From positions 930,001 through 994,000 of the forward strand of contig NZ_CP171843.1 in NCBI RefSeq assembly GCF_048020265.1: a stretch of 64,000 nt of DNA, read 5' to 3'. Source of the stretch: Limnohabitans_A sp048020265 (lineage in GTDB: Bacteria > Pseudomonadota > Gammaproteobacteria > Burkholderiales > Burkholderiaceae_C). Each line of letters starts with the position of its first letter. Position 1 is the first letter of the stretch. The position numbers were made by a program, and so were the translations under genes. Shown here one piece after another: positions 17,347-26,262 of this stretch. The notes beneath the pieces are model-generated. The model searched no databases. It had not been told where the DNA came from and saw only the letters and a program-made list of their open reading frames with translations.

Positions 17347-18117
17347 ATGACGATTGCCAAAGCAGATTACATCGAGGGCCTGGCCAAAGGCTTGTCGGTT
17401 CTCGAAGCATTTGATACCGAGCGCCAGCGCCTGAATGCCACGCTGGCCGCGCAGCGCACGGGCATCACGCGAGCGGCGGCGCGGCGGCATTTGCTCACGT
17501 TGGCCGAGTTGGGTTATTTGGAGACCGATGGCTCGCACTACTGGCTGTCGGCGCGGGTGTTGCGTTTGGCTGGAAGTTACATGGCCACCTCGCGCCTGCC
17601 ACGCACACTGCAGCCTACGCTCAACCGGCTGGCCGCGCAAACACAGGCGGCTTTCAGTGCGGTTGTGTTGGACGACGACGAGTGCGTGATCGTGGCCCGC
17701 AGTGCAGGCGTGGCCGAGCCGGTACGGCACCTGGCCTATGGCTTGCACTTGGGCGCACGTTTGCCCGCACATGCCACGTCCACCGGGCGGGTGTTGCTGG
17801 CCAACAAGTCCAAGGCTGACTTCAACGCTTGGTTAAAGGGTCGGGAGCTGGCCCGCATCACGCCGCAAACCGAGGTGAGTGCCGTTCGGTTCAAGGCGCT
17901 GATCGAACAGGTGCGGCAGGCGGACCATTGCCTGGCCCGCGATGGCCACGAGCTGGGCATCCATGCGTTGGCGGTGCCGCTGCGCAACATGCAGGGCCAG
18001 ACCCTGGCTGCGCTGAACGTGGTGGGCACTGCCGAGCAGTTGAGCGACGCCGCTGTGCAGCGCAAGTGGTTGCCTCTGCTGCTGGATGCAGCGCGGGAGT
18101 TGCGACCTTTGTTGTGA
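17347..18117 (+). CDS. pobR: IclR-family transcriptional regulator (PobR/PcaU type)
   Basis: A 256-aa regulator with an N-terminal winged helix-turn-helix (about residues 8-70, ITRAAARRHLLTLAELGYL) and a C-terminal IclR effector domain (about 80-255, with the conserved HATSTGRVLLA and ELGIHALAVPLRN). The sequence EGLAKGLSVLEAF at the start is typical of PcaR/PcaU/PobR regulators of aromatic catabolism. ATG at 17347 gives the normal N-terminus. It is divergent from pobA, so control of pobA by 4-hydroxybenzoate is the natural inference. The gene name follows context, not a database match. Confidence 0.8.
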   Translation: MTIAKADYIEGLAKGLSVLEAFDTERQRLNATLAAQRTGITRAAARRHLLTLAELGYLETDGSHYWLSARVLRLAGSYMATSRLPRTLQPTLNRLAAQTQAAFSAVVLDDDECVIVARSAGVAEPVRHLAYGLHLGARLPAHATSTGRVLLANKSKADFNAWLKGRELARITPQTEVSAVRFKALIEQVRQADHCLARDGHELGIHALAVPLRNMQGQTLAALNVVGTAEQLSDAAVQRKWLPLLLDAARELRPLL

Positions 18118-18123
18118 CAGGGC

Positions 18124-18837
18124 TCAAACGCCCAAATGCTGTTCCAGCACGCTGGGGTCGTCCAGCAGGATTTGCGAGGAGCCTTCGAACACCACTTGCC
18201 CCTTGACCAGGATGATGTTGCGGTCGGTGATCTGGGTGACGTGTTTCCAGTTTTTGTCAACGATGATCGAGCTGATGCCGCTGGCCTTGATCAGGCTGCA
18301 GATGCGCCAGATGTCGCGGGCGATCAGCGGGGCCAGACCTTCGGTGGCTTCGTCCAGGATGAGCACGTCGGGGTTGGTCATGAGTGCCCGGCCGATGGTG
18401 AGCATCTGTTGCTCGCCGCCCGACAGTTGCTGCCCGCCGTGGCCCAGGCGTTCTTTCAGGCGCGGAAAGGTCTCCAGCACCCGCTCGTAGGTCCAGTCGC
18501 GTTGGCCTTGGCTACCGGCACGGGCAGCCATTTTGAGGTTCTCCACCACGCTCAGGTTGCCGAAAATGCCCCGGCCTTCGGGCACATAGGCAATGCCCAG
18601 CTGCGCCACTTCAAACGTGGGGCGGCCGTTCATGCGCTGGCCCTTGATGTCCACCGTGCCCGAGCGCGGTGGCACGATGCCCATGATGGATTTGAGCAAG
18701 GTGCTTTTGCCCATGCCGTTGCGGCCCATGAGGCCGATCGTCTCGCCCCGGCCGACAGAAAAGTTCACGCCGCGCAGGATGTGGCTGGCGCCGTAGTAGG
18801 TGTTCAGGTCTTGGGCCTGGATCAACAAATTGCTCAT
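18124..18837 (-). CDS. livF: Branched-chain-type ABC transporter ATP-binding protein LivF
   Basis: A 237-aa ABC ATPase with Walker A GRNGMGKST, Q-loop region YVPEGRGIFGNLS, signature LSGGEQQ and Walker B VLILDEATEGLAP. The EGRGIF and EATEGLAP features are characteristic of LivF. ATG at 18837 is 1 base upstream of the livG stop. It is the last gene of a five-gene importer, converging on the IclR regulator with 6 bases between them. It pairs with LivG as the motor of a HAAT-family uptake system. Confidence 0.93.
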   Translation of the reverse strand: MSNLLIQAQDLNTYYGASHILRGVNFSVGRGETIGLMGRNGMGKSTLLKSIMGIVPPRSGTVDIKGQRMNGRPTFEVAQLGIAYVPEGRGIFGNLSVVENLKMAARAGSQGQRDWTYERVLETFPRLKERLGHGGQQLSGGEQQMLTIGRALMTNPDVLILDEATEGLAPLIARDIWRICSLIKASGISSIIVDKNWKHVTQITDRNIILVKGQVVFEGSSQILLDDPSVLEQHLGV

Positions 18838-18838
18838 C

Positions 18839-19606
18839 TCAATGTTCCTCACCCAAGTACGCCGCTTGCACACCCGCATCGGCGCGCACGGCCGCAGGCG
18901 TGTCGCTCGCAATCACTTGCCCGTTGACCATCACCGTCAGGTGGTCGGCCAGGGTGAACACGGCGTCCATGTCGTGCTCGACCAGCAAAATCGCGTGGTC
19001 TTTTTTGAGGCGCAGCAGCAGCTGCACCATGCGCTCGGCCTCGGCCTGGCCCATGCCGGCCAGCGGTTCATCGAGCAGCAGCACGCGGGGCTCGGTGGCC
19101 AGGGTCATGGCGATTTCGAGCTGGCGTTGCTCGCCATGGCTGGTGGCTCCGGCCAGGGCCTGGCGGCGGTCTTGCAGGCCCGCGAGTTCAATGGCGCCTT
19201 CGGCCCGCGCGTTGACAGCCTGCATGCGGGCGGCTGTCCGCACCCAACCCAGCGGGTTGAAGGGCGAAGGCTGCACACGCGATTGCGCAGACAAGCGCAC
19301 GTTATCCCACACGCTGAAGGTGCTGAAAATGTTGGTCTTTTGGTAGCTGCGGCCGAGGCCATGGCGCGAAATTTTCTCGGGGGTCCAACCGGTGATGGAC
19401 TCTTCGCCCAAGGTGATGCTGCCACTGGTGGGGGGCAGGTCGCCCGAGAGCAGGTTGGTCAGTGTGGACTTGCCCGCGCCGTTGGGGCCAATGACGGCGT
19501 GGATGTGGCCGAGCCACAAATCCAGCGACACGTCGTTGACGGCCGCCAGGCCGCCAAAGCGCTTGGTCAAACCACGGGCGGACAGCAAAGCTTGGCGATC
19601 AGTCAT
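18839..19606 (-). CDS. livG: Branched-chain-type ABC transporter ATP-binding protein LivG
   Basis: A 255-aa ABC ATPase. Walker A is GPNGAGKST; the Q-loop region is RSYQKTNIFSTFSV. The signature is the variant form SHGEQRQLE usual in LivG, and Walker B is RVLLLDEPLAGM. The extended segment SVWDNVRLSAQSRV is also LivG-like. Its start overlaps the end of livM by 8 bases, and livF starts right behind it, so translation is coupled across the cluster. Confidence 0.93.
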   Translation of the reverse strand: MTDRQALLSARGLTKRFGGLAAVNDVSLDLWLGHIHAVIGPNGAGKSTLTNLLSGDLPPTSGSITLGEESITGWTPEKISRHGLGRSYQKTNIFSTFSVWDNVRLSAQSRVQPSPFNPLGWVRTAARMQAVNARAEGAIELAGLQDRRQALAGATSHGEQRQLEIAMTLATEPRVLLLDEPLAGMGQAEAERMVQLLLRLKKDHAILLVEHDMDAVFTLADHLTVMVNGQVIASDTPAAVRADAGVQAAYLGEEH

Positions 19607-20606
19607 GGCCCGCCTCCTTGGCTGTTTGGCTGCCGAAAACCCGGTTGATCAGGCCCAAAATGCCTTTGGGTGCAAAGATGATCAAAGCTACGATGAACAA
19701 GCCCATCCACATTTGCCAGTGCTTGCCGGTTTTGAAGCTGCCCACATCGGGCAGGTCTTTGAAGACGTGCAGCAAATACTCAAAGCTGAAGGCCCCCACA
19801 ATGGCGCCCGCGAAATTGCCCATGCCACCCAAAATCACCATCATGATGGCGTGGGCGCTCATGTGAAAGCCCATGAGCTCGGGGTTCACAAACCCGGTTT
19901 GTGCGGCCCACAAATAACCCGCCAGGCCCGCCAAGGCCCCGGCCAGCGTGAAGGCGGCGAGCTTGTGGCTGAAGGTGTTGAAGCCCAGGGCCCGCATGCG
20001 GTGCTCGTTCACGCGGATGCCCGACAGCGCCCGGCCAAAGGGGCTCCAGAGCAGGCGGCGCAAAAACACATACACCGCGAGCAAACAGCCCAGCGTGAAG
20101 TAATAAAACACCCGCTTGTTTTCCAGGTCGATCACGCCTGCATCGGGGCGGAAGTTCAGGAACAAACCGTCCGAGCCGCCCAGGGCCTTGTTGTCAAAGA
20201 AGATGTAGAAAATCATCTGCGCGAAAGCCATGGTCACCATGATGAAGTAGATGCCGTGGGTGCGCACCACCAAAAAGCCGATGACCAAAGCCGCCAGGGC
20301 AGAGCCGCCGACGGCCAGCGGCAAGCTGCTGAGCAGGCTGATGGGTTCGTTTTGTGGTGTGACAAACGCCAGCACATAACCGGCCAGACCAAAGTAAGCC
20401 GCATGGCCCAGTGACACGAGGCCCGTCACGCCTTGCAGCAAATCCAGGCTCATGGCCAGGATGGCCAGGATCATCATGCGCACGACCATGGCCGTGTAGA
20501 AGTCGGTCCCCACAAAGGGGAAGGCGGCGAGCGCCAAAAAGCCCAGCAACATCACCAGCTGGATGCTGCGCGGCAGGGTTTCGAGGTGAATTTGGGGCAT
20601 GCTCAT
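19599..20606 (-). CDS. livM: Branched-chain-type ABC transporter permease LivM
   Basis: A 335-aa integral membrane permease with eight or more hydrophobic spans. It has the LivM signature region GVTGLVSLGHAAYFGLAGY near residue 60 and the coupling segment SGIRVNEHRMRALGFNTFSHKLAAF near residue 210. It follows livH by 13 bases. Together with LivH it forms the translocation path of the importer. Confidence 0.93.
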   Translation of the reverse strand: MSMPQIHLETLPRSIQLVMLLGFLALAAFPFVGTDFYTAMVVRMMILAILAMSLDLLQGVTGLVSLGHAAYFGLAGYVLAFVTPQNEPISLLSSLPLAVGGSALAALVIGFLVVRTHGIYFIMVTMAFAQMIFYIFFDNKALGGSDGLFLNFRPDAGVIDLENKRVFYYFTLGCLLAVYVFLRRLLWSPFGRALSGIRVNEHRMRALGFNTFSHKLAAFTLAGALAGLAGYLWAAQTGFVNPELMGFHMSAHAIMMVILGGMGNFAGAIVGAFSFEYLLHVFKDLPDVGSFKTGKHWQMWMGLFIVALIIFAPKGILGLINRVFGSQTAKEAGHD

Positions 20607-20619
20607 GTGGAACTCTTTT

Positions 20620-21483
20620 TCATTGCTTGAACAGGCCTTCGGGTTTGTAGAGCAGCACGGCGGCCATCAGCACATACACCAGCATGCCCGAGGCCTGGGG
20701 CAGCAGCACCTTGCCAAAAGTGTCGACCAGACCCACCAGCAAAGCAGCGATCAAGGCGCCGCGCACCGAGCCGATGCCGCCAATGACCACCACCACAAAG
20801 CACATGATCAAGACCTGTGAGCCCATGTTGGGGTAGACGCTCGACACAGGCGCGGCGATCATACCCGCGATCGAGGCCAGGCCAATGCCCAAAGCAAACA
20901 CCACCGAGTGGATGAGTTTGATGTTGATGCCCAAGGACTCGGTCATCTCGCGGTTGAATGCACCCGCACGGATCTTCATGCCCAGACGGGTTTTGGAGAT
21001 CAGCAAATACAAGCCCAAGGCCAGCACCAGGCACACGCCCGACATGAACAGGCGGTACACCGGGTAAGAGAGGTTCTCGGTCAGGGGGATGGACGCGGCC
21101 AGCAATTCGGGTACGGGCAGTCCGTGCACATCGTCGCCCCAGATCATGGAGCGCAGCTCTTCAAACACGTAAATCAGGCCAAACGTGAGCAGCACTTGGT
21201 CCAAGTGGTCACGGTGGTAGAAGTGGCGAAACAGCAAACGCTCAATGAGCAGACCAAAAGCCACGGACAAGGCCGCGCCCACGATGATGGCCAGCGTGAA
21301 GCTGCCCAGCTGCGCGGCCAAGGACCACGCCAGGTAAGCCCCGAGCATGTAAAAGCTGCCGTGCGCCAGGTTAACCACACCCATGATGCCGAAGATCAGC
21401 GTCAGGCCAGCGGCCAGCATGAACAGCAGCAGCCCGTACTGGACGCTGTTGAGCAGCTGGATCAAGAAATTCACAAAGTCCAT
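20620..21483 (-). CDS. livH: Branched-chain-type ABC transporter permease LivH
   Basis: A 287-aa permease with about eight hydrophobic spans, the LivH-type GLTLIFGIMGVVNLAHGSFY near residue 26 and the EAA-like coupling region MKIRAGAFNREMTESLGIN. It is the first permease after the substrate-binding protein gene and is separated from it by two hairpins. The EAA-like loop would contact LivF/LivG. Confidence 0.93.
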   Translation of the reverse strand: MDFVNFLIQLLNSVQYGLLLFMLAAGLTLIFGIMGVVNLAHGSFYMLGAYLAWSLAAQLGSFTLAIIVGAALSVAFGLLIERLLFRHFYHRDHLDQVLLTFGLIYVFEELRSMIWGDDVHGLPVPELLAASIPLTENLSYPVYRLFMSGVCLVLALGLYLLISKTRLGMKIRAGAFNREMTESLGINIKLIHSVVFALGIGLASIAGMIAAPVSSVYPNMGSQVLIMCFVVVVIGGIGSVRGALIAALLVGLVDTFGKVLLPQASGMLVYVLMAAVLLYKPEGLFKQ

Positions 21484-21545
21484 CGGGGATCACACTTGGA
21501 ATGGAGGAGGATGGCCGAAGCCCGGAGGATGCGCACCATTGAAAA

Positions 21546-21609
21546 CGGCGGACCGAAATCCGCCGTGGCACGGCTGGCAAGCAAAGGTGTTGGGGCAAGC
21601 CCCAGCACC
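21546..21609 (-). terminator. Two tandem hairpins between binding-protein and permease genes
   Basis: Hairpin one: CGGCGGA (21546-21552) with TCCGCCG (21559-21565). Hairpin two: GGTGTTGGGG (21586-21595) with CCCCAGCACC (21600-21609), 10 pairs including one G-T. No clear U-tract follows, so partial termination or mRNA-end protection, raising binding-protein output over the permeases, is the likely role. This is common in ABC importer operons. Confidence 0.5.
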
Positions 21610-21622
21610 CGTCGCCTGCAGT

Positions 21623-22807
21623 TTACATGCGGCAACCCGCACCAGAATCGGCCAACGCCTTGGCAGCGATGCCGATGACCTTGTTCTCTTTGTTCGAGAC
21701 TTCGCGCAGATAGATGTCCTGCACCGGGTTATGGGCCTTGCTCATGGTCCACTTGCCGCGTGGGCTGTCGATCACGGCCACTTCCATGGCCTTGATCATC
21801 GCGGCCTTTTTGCTGACATCGCCTTGCACCGCGTTGGCGCCTTGCACCAGCAGCAAGCCGGTGTCGTAGCCTTGCACAGCATAGACGTCGGGTTGCATCT
21901 TGAAGGTCTTGGCGTAGTTCAGGCGAAACGTCTTGTTGCGGGGGGTCTCGATGCCATCGCCGTAGTGCAGGGCAGTGAGCACACCGTCTGCAGCGGGGCC
22001 TGCAGCATCGAGCACGCCTTCGGTCAGGAAGCCTGAGCCGTACAGCGGAATCTTGCCCTTCAGGCCTGCAGCGGCGTAGTCGCGCAGGAACTTGGCTGCG
22101 CCACCGCCCGCAAAGAAGCAGGCCACGGCGTCGGGTTTGAGCGCGGCGATTTCGGTCAGCAGTGCCTGGAACTCGACGTTGGGGAAGGGCAGGCCCAGCT
22201 CCTTGACGATGGTGCCGCCCGCTTTGGTGTAGCTCTCTTTGAAGCCCTCAAAGGCTTCGTCGCCTGCGGCGTATTTCCAGGTGATCCACACCGCCTTTTT
22301 GTGGCCGCGCTTGACCATGGCTTCGCCCAGCGCCATGGTGGGCTGGCTGTTGGAAAAACTGGTGCGGAACACGTTGGGGGCGCACTGGGCGCGGGTGGCG
22401 ACGTGCACGCCCGCGTTGGGGATCAGGCTGATCACGCCGCTCTCGCGGGCCACGCGGTGGATGCCCATTTGTACGCCCGAGTGCACGGTGCCGATCAGCA
22501 CATCGACCTTGTCGCGCTGCACCAGTTTGTTGGCGTTTTCAATCGCTTTGGAAGGCTCGGACTCGTCGTCCACCTTGAACCATTCGATCTCGCGGCCACC
22601 GAGCTTGCCGCCTTGCTCGTTGATGGCCATGCGCACGCCGTTCTCAATGGCCACGCCCAGCTGGGCAAACGTGCCGGTGTAGGGCAGCATGAAGCCGACG
22701 CGGATTTTGCCGGACTGGGCGAGTGCGCTTTGGGGGATCAAGAGGCCGGAGGAGGTGGCGCCCAAGAGAGCAGCGCCTTGGGTCAGAACGGAACGTCGGG
22801 ATGTCAT
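21623..22807 (-). CDS. Branched-chain-type ABC transporter substrate-binding protein
   Basis: A 394-aa periplasmic binding protein of the Leu/Ile/Val (Peripla_BP_6) class. The N-terminus MTSRRSVLTQGAALLGA has a twin-arginine-like SRRSVL motif and a hydrophobic core cleaved near ALAQ. The core shows IRVGFMLPYTGTFAQLG and the paired alpha/beta lobes typical of the family. ATG at 22807 is preferred to a TTG four codons upstream. Two Cys are present (QCAPN and the C-terminal GCRM). It leads the importer operon next to pobA, so an aromatic acid such as 4-hydroxybenzoate is a plausible ligand; this is not shown. Confidence 0.9.
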   Translation of the reverse strand: MTSRRSVLTQGAALLGATSSGLLIPQSALAQSGKIRVGFMLPYTGTFAQLGVAIENGVRMAINEQGGKLGGREIEWFKVDDESEPSKAIENANKLVQRDKVDVLIGTVHSGVQMGIHRVARESGVISLIPNAGVHVATRAQCAPNVFRTSFSNSQPTMALGEAMVKRGHKKAVWITWKYAAGDEAFEGFKESYTKAGGTIVKELGLPFPNVEFQALLTEIAALKPDAVACFFAGGGAAKFLRDYAAAGLKGKIPLYGSGFLTEGVLDAAGPAADGVLTALHYGDGIETPRNKTFRLNYAKTFKMQPDVYAVQGYDTGLLLVQGANAVQGDVSKKAAMIKAMEVAVIDSPRGKWTMSKAHNPVQDIYLREVSNKENKVIGIAAKALADSGAGCRM

Positions 22808-22926
22808 GTATGGCTCCAATGATGGTCATGAAAGTGGGTGTTTGAGACACTCATTTCATTATGAGTCAGCTCAGCACTTGACCCCTTAGGGGAAATCATG
22901 GGGGTAGACTGGTTATGGCAACAAAA

Positions 22927-22947
22927 AACCCGCCAAGAGGGCGGGTT
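22927..22947 (-). terminator. Intrinsic terminator
   Basis: AACCCGCC (22927-22934) pairs with GGCGGGTT (22940-22947) and is followed on the minus strand by a run of T. It ends transcription of the outer-membrane protein gene at 23000 before the ABC importer promoter region. Confidence 0.85.
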
Positions 22948-22999
22948 GTGAAGTGCAAAAGGCCGACGTCACAAGGTGTGAACGCCATTTTCTGCTGGC

Positions 23000-23650
23000 T
23001 CAAAAAGAGTACTTGAAGCCCAGCGAGAACACGTTCGCGTTGTTTTGACGGTCACGTCCTGCAGTGGCATCCAGTTGCAGGCCCTCGACAATTTCAGTTT
23101 TGACGCCCACTTGCAAAGTCGGTTTGCTGCCTTGGTCCCCAAAGACTTCGATGTGTGGCGTGACGCTGCCCACGGAGCGCTCCAAAGCCACACCCCAGCT
23201 GCTGTAGTTTTTCTCGCCCTTGGGTTGATGTCTTGTCAGGTTGACGTGCATGGCGCCGAGCGCCGAGTTGCAGGTCATGATGCCGACCAGAAAAGGACTG
23301 CTGCCGACATTCTTTTCATGAACCGTGCCCAGTGTGCTGGCCACATTGCAGCCGTTTTCCTGGCTGGGTGTGATGCGCCATTTGGCCTGAATGGCCTGCT
23401 CGCTTGTTCCGGTTTTGCGAGCTTTGGCGTAGCTGACACCAATCTCGACCCCTTCAATCGGGGCGAACGCAGGCGCCAGATTCCAGGTGTTGATTTTGTC
23501 GCTGTCGCGCGCCACCCAGACCTCAACGTGACCTGCGCCTTTGTCATTCACGTTCGCGTCATCGACGGCAAGAGGCCGCCCGGCGTGGGCATGGGTGCCC
23601 CAAAAAGACAGGGCCAAAGGCAACAGGAGAAAAAGAGATTTTTGGGCCAT
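23000..23650 (-). CDS. Outer-membrane beta-barrel protein, function unknown
   Basis: A 216-aa protein with a Sec signal peptide (MAQKSLFLLLPLALSFWG, cleavage near AHAG). Alternating hydrophobic/polar strands run through the mature part, and the C-terminus ends in Phe (FSLGFKYSF), the signature recognised by the BAM machinery. ATG at 23650 starts the signal peptide. It ends at a good intrinsic terminator. The stop of the chemoreceptor gene upstream is 28 bases away, so the two may be cotranscribed. No family name was recognised. Confidence 0.75.
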   Translation of the reverse strand: MAQKSLFLLLPLALSFWGTHAHAGRPLAVDDANVNDKGAGHVEVWVARDSDKINTWNLAPAFAPIEGVEIGVSYAKARKTGTSEQAIQAKWRITPSQENGCNVASTLGTVHEKNVGSSPFLVGIMTCNSALGAMHVNLTRHQPKGEKNYSSWGVALERSVGSVTPHIEVFGDQGSKPTLQVGVKTEIVEGLQLDATAGRDRQNNANVFSLGFKYSF

Positions 23651-23678
23651 ATATTTTTCAGTGTGACGAGCGTCAGGG

Positions 23679-25625
23679 TTAGTTGATTTCGAACTTGTTG
23701 ACTTCATGACGTGTGGCGTCTGCAATTTTGGACAGCTCCATCACAGTGGCGGTGATTTCTTCAGAGGCTGCAGCGTTGCTCCTCGCGATCGCATCCAGGC
23801 TGTTGATGTTGGAGTTGATCTGCTCGACTGCGGCGCTTTGTTGCTCCAGGGCGGAGGAAATGCGTTGCAGCATGTTGTCGGTCTCGACCGAGCCTTGCTC
23901 GATTTGGTGCATGCCGTGATTCACCTGTTTGACGGTGGCGACAGCGCGCTGCGTTTCTGCCACGGCTTCTTGCACCAGTCGGGCAATTTCTTGTGAACTC
24001 TCGGCGCTGTTGGCGGCCAATTTGCCCACCTCTTCGGCCACAACAGAAAAACCTTTGCCGTGTTCGCCGGCCCGCGCCGCTTCAATCGCCGCATTGAGGG
24101 AGAGCAAATTGGTTTTGTTGGCGATCTTTTCGATCACCTCGGTGATCTTGTTGATCTTTTCGGAGTTGGACGCAATCGAGCTCACCACTTCGACCATTTG
24201 CTCCATCTGCTTCATGCCTTCACGCATGATGCTCATCGACTCCTGGGACTTCTGGCTCGCCACCGTGGTGTTGCGAGACACATCGCTCACGGCATCGGTG
24301 GTCTGTCGAACAGCAGAGGCCAGCTGCGAAATCGCATGGGTCTGATTTTGGGCGCCATCGGAAATTTGACCGATGGCTTGACTGGTTTCATTGGCCGCAG
24401 CAGCCACTTGCTGGCTGTTGACATTGATGGCCTTCATGGCACGTGACAAAGCATCGAGCGACAAGTTGATGTTGGCCTTGAGCTGGGCCAATTCGCCATT
24501 GCCTTGTGCACGCACGCGCTGTGTCAGATTGCCGTTGGCCACTTGCTGAAGCACGCCCGAGACGTCGCCCAGCATGGTTTCCAAGGCTTGCATGGCATTG
24601 GTGGCCTGCGACATGGCCGATTTGTATTCGCCTTTGGCGGCGGCCTGCACGCGGGTCGAAAAGTGGCCGTTTTCCAAGGCGGTCATCAGCTGGATCAGGC
24701 TGCGCGTGGTGCTCTGGATGGCGTCGGCAGAGGTGTTCACGGCTGTTTTCATGTCGGCCAGATCACCCTTGAGGTCGGCCTGGATTCGCGGATTGAAGTC
24801 GCCGTTGGCCAAGGCCGTGACCACTTGGTTCACCTCGCCCACAGCAGCTTGTTGAGACACGATCAAACGGTTGATGGCGTTCGCGGTCTGGCCGACTTCG
24901 TCGTTCTGCTGGACATCGATGCGCAGCGAAAAATTGCCCGTTTTTTCGATGTTGCCGACTGTCTCTTGGACTTTGGACAGGGGTTTTGTGATGGACTGGA
25001 TGATGGATACAGCCAACCACAAACCACCCAACAAGCCGGCAAGGATCATGCCGATGGTCAGGTTGCGGTTGAATTCATAGGCCTCTTCGGCGGCGATGAA
25101 TTCGCTGTTGGCTTCGGTCAATTGCGCTTCAATGAATTCAGACAACAGCTCAATCAACTCTTCTACCGCGGGATAAAGCTGCTTGTCGGTGAAGCTTGCG
25201 AGGTCGTCGCGATCGGCTTCGTCGTACAAAGCATTGAGCTGGTCCAGCAGGGTATTGACTTTCTCAAACGAGGCTTCGATTTTGCTAACCAGTTTTTTTT
25301 CTTCACCCACAAAGTCGTCAGTGGGGTGAGCCGCCCATTTGTCTTTGACGATTTGACGGGCCTGTGCCAGTCGTTTCTGGGCATCGGCCCAGGACATTTG
25401 GCGTGAGCGCACTTTCATGCTGCCGTCGATGACGTTCAGGGTGTATTGGTCTGAAATGATTTTCAAATCACGCAAGTGCACCAGGTGGTCGGTGTTGACG
25501 AAATTGAAACTGGCGATGGCCTGTGTCATTCCCCTTAAGCCGACGAGACCTACCACGACCGACACCAAACTGATGCAAATGACCAAAAGGAAAAGCCGAA
25601 GCGAAACGGAGAAATTTTTCAACAT
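23679..25625 (-). CDS. Methyl-accepting chemotaxis protein with 4HB sensor and poly-HAMP
   Basis: A 648-aa chemoreceptor. TM1 is about residues 10-30. A four-helix-bundle-like periplasmic domain spans about 35-190, and TM2 is about 192-215. Four HAMP-like units follow (the last three marked by NGDF, NGHF, NGNL motifs), and then a kinase-control domain with the hairpin tip EKIANKTNLLSLNAAIEAAR. No C-terminal CheR-tether pentapeptide (NWETF type) is seen; the protein ends KFEIN. It lies just upstream of the outer-membrane protein gene. The ligand cannot be read from sequence. Confidence 0.93.
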   Translation of the reverse strand: MLKNFSVSLRLFLLVICISLVSVVVGLVGLRGMTQAIASFNFVNTDHLVHLRDLKIISDQYTLNVIDGSMKVRSRQMSWADAQKRLAQARQIVKDKWAAHPTDDFVGEEKKLVSKIEASFEKVNTLLDQLNALYDEADRDDLASFTDKQLYPAVEELIELLSEFIEAQLTEANSEFIAAEEAYEFNRNLTIGMILAGLLGGLWLAVSIIQSITKPLSKVQETVGNIEKTGNFSLRIDVQQNDEVGQTANAINRLIVSQQAAVGEVNQVVTALANGDFNPRIQADLKGDLADMKTAVNTSADAIQSTTRSLIQLMTALENGHFSTRVQAAAKGEYKSAMSQATNAMQALETMLGDVSGVLQQVANGNLTQRVRAQGNGELAQLKANINLSLDALSRAMKAINVNSQQVAAAANETSQAIGQISDGAQNQTHAISQLASAVRQTTDAVSDVSRNTTVASQKSQESMSIMREGMKQMEQMVEVVSSIASNSEKINKITEVIEKIANKTNLLSLNAAIEAARAGEHGKGFSVVAEEVGKLAANSAESSQEIARLVQEAVAETQRAVATVKQVNHGMHQIEQGSVETDNMLQRISSALEQQSAAVEQINSNINSLDAIARSNAAASEEITATVMELSKIADATRHEVNKFEIN

Positions 25626-25792
25626 GACCCATACTTCCTGATTTAATTTGTAACATTCTAGCGAAATATGATGGGTATTGACGAATTTGTCGAATGTCCA
25701 TCCTTTCGGTCAATTAATCGGCAAATTCGCAAAAATAAACCCTGAATTTGTGGTTTTTTGAATGCGATTTATGACTTGAGGGTGGGGTTGCC

Positions 25793-26242
25793 TCAATGCA
25801 TGGGGCTCGCATTGAACCTTCGCACGCCCAATTCGTCCATCTGCCTTTGTTCGTAACGCAGCACATCTTTGGCCACTTCTTTCGCGTCTTGCTCGGCCAG
25901 TGATTGCATTTTGTGCAGTTCCACTTCTGCCAGTAATCTTTTCCTGCGCATTTGCGTGAGCGTGGCTTTGGCTTTGGCCAAGTCTGTGGCCACGCGCTGC
26001 TGCAAGGTGAGCAACTGGGCCATGAACTGGCGTTGGTTCATGCTCGCTTGCATGCCCATGACGGGGGCGGTGCTGCGCTGCTCTTGCAAGCGGTATTCGT
26101 CGTACAAGCTGCACAGCCGCGCGTGGCTGGCTTGCAGCTGGTCCACCCGGGCCAGCGCCTGGGTGATGTCGGCTTGGGCTTCATTGACCGCATCCTGGGC
26201 TTTTCTGACCAGAGCGGGCCAACAGTTTCGCGCTTGTCGCAT
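25793..26242 (-). CDS. fliJ: Flagellar export protein FliJ
   Basis: A 149-aa, almost entirely helical coiled-coil protein, matching FliJ in length, composition and position at the end of the fliEFGHI operon. FliJ is the stalk-like subunit of the FliHIJ ATPase complex, stimulating FliI and linking it to FlhA. Similarity is mostly structural (heptads such as LLTLQQRVATDLAKAKATL and MQSLAEQDAKEV), so the call rests partly on synteny. It starts 21 bases after fliI ends. Genes that often follow (fliK, fliL, fliM) are not next to it. Confidence 0.85.
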   Translation of the reverse strand: MRQARNCWPALVRKAQDAVNEAQADITQALARVDQLQASHARLCSLYDEYRLQEQRSTAPVMGMQASMNQRQFMAQLLTLQQRVATDLAKAKATLTQMRRKRLLAEVELHKMQSLAEQDAKEVAKDVLRYEQRQMDELGVRRFNASPMH

Positions 26243-26262
26243 GGGCGTTACCTTAGGTGTGT

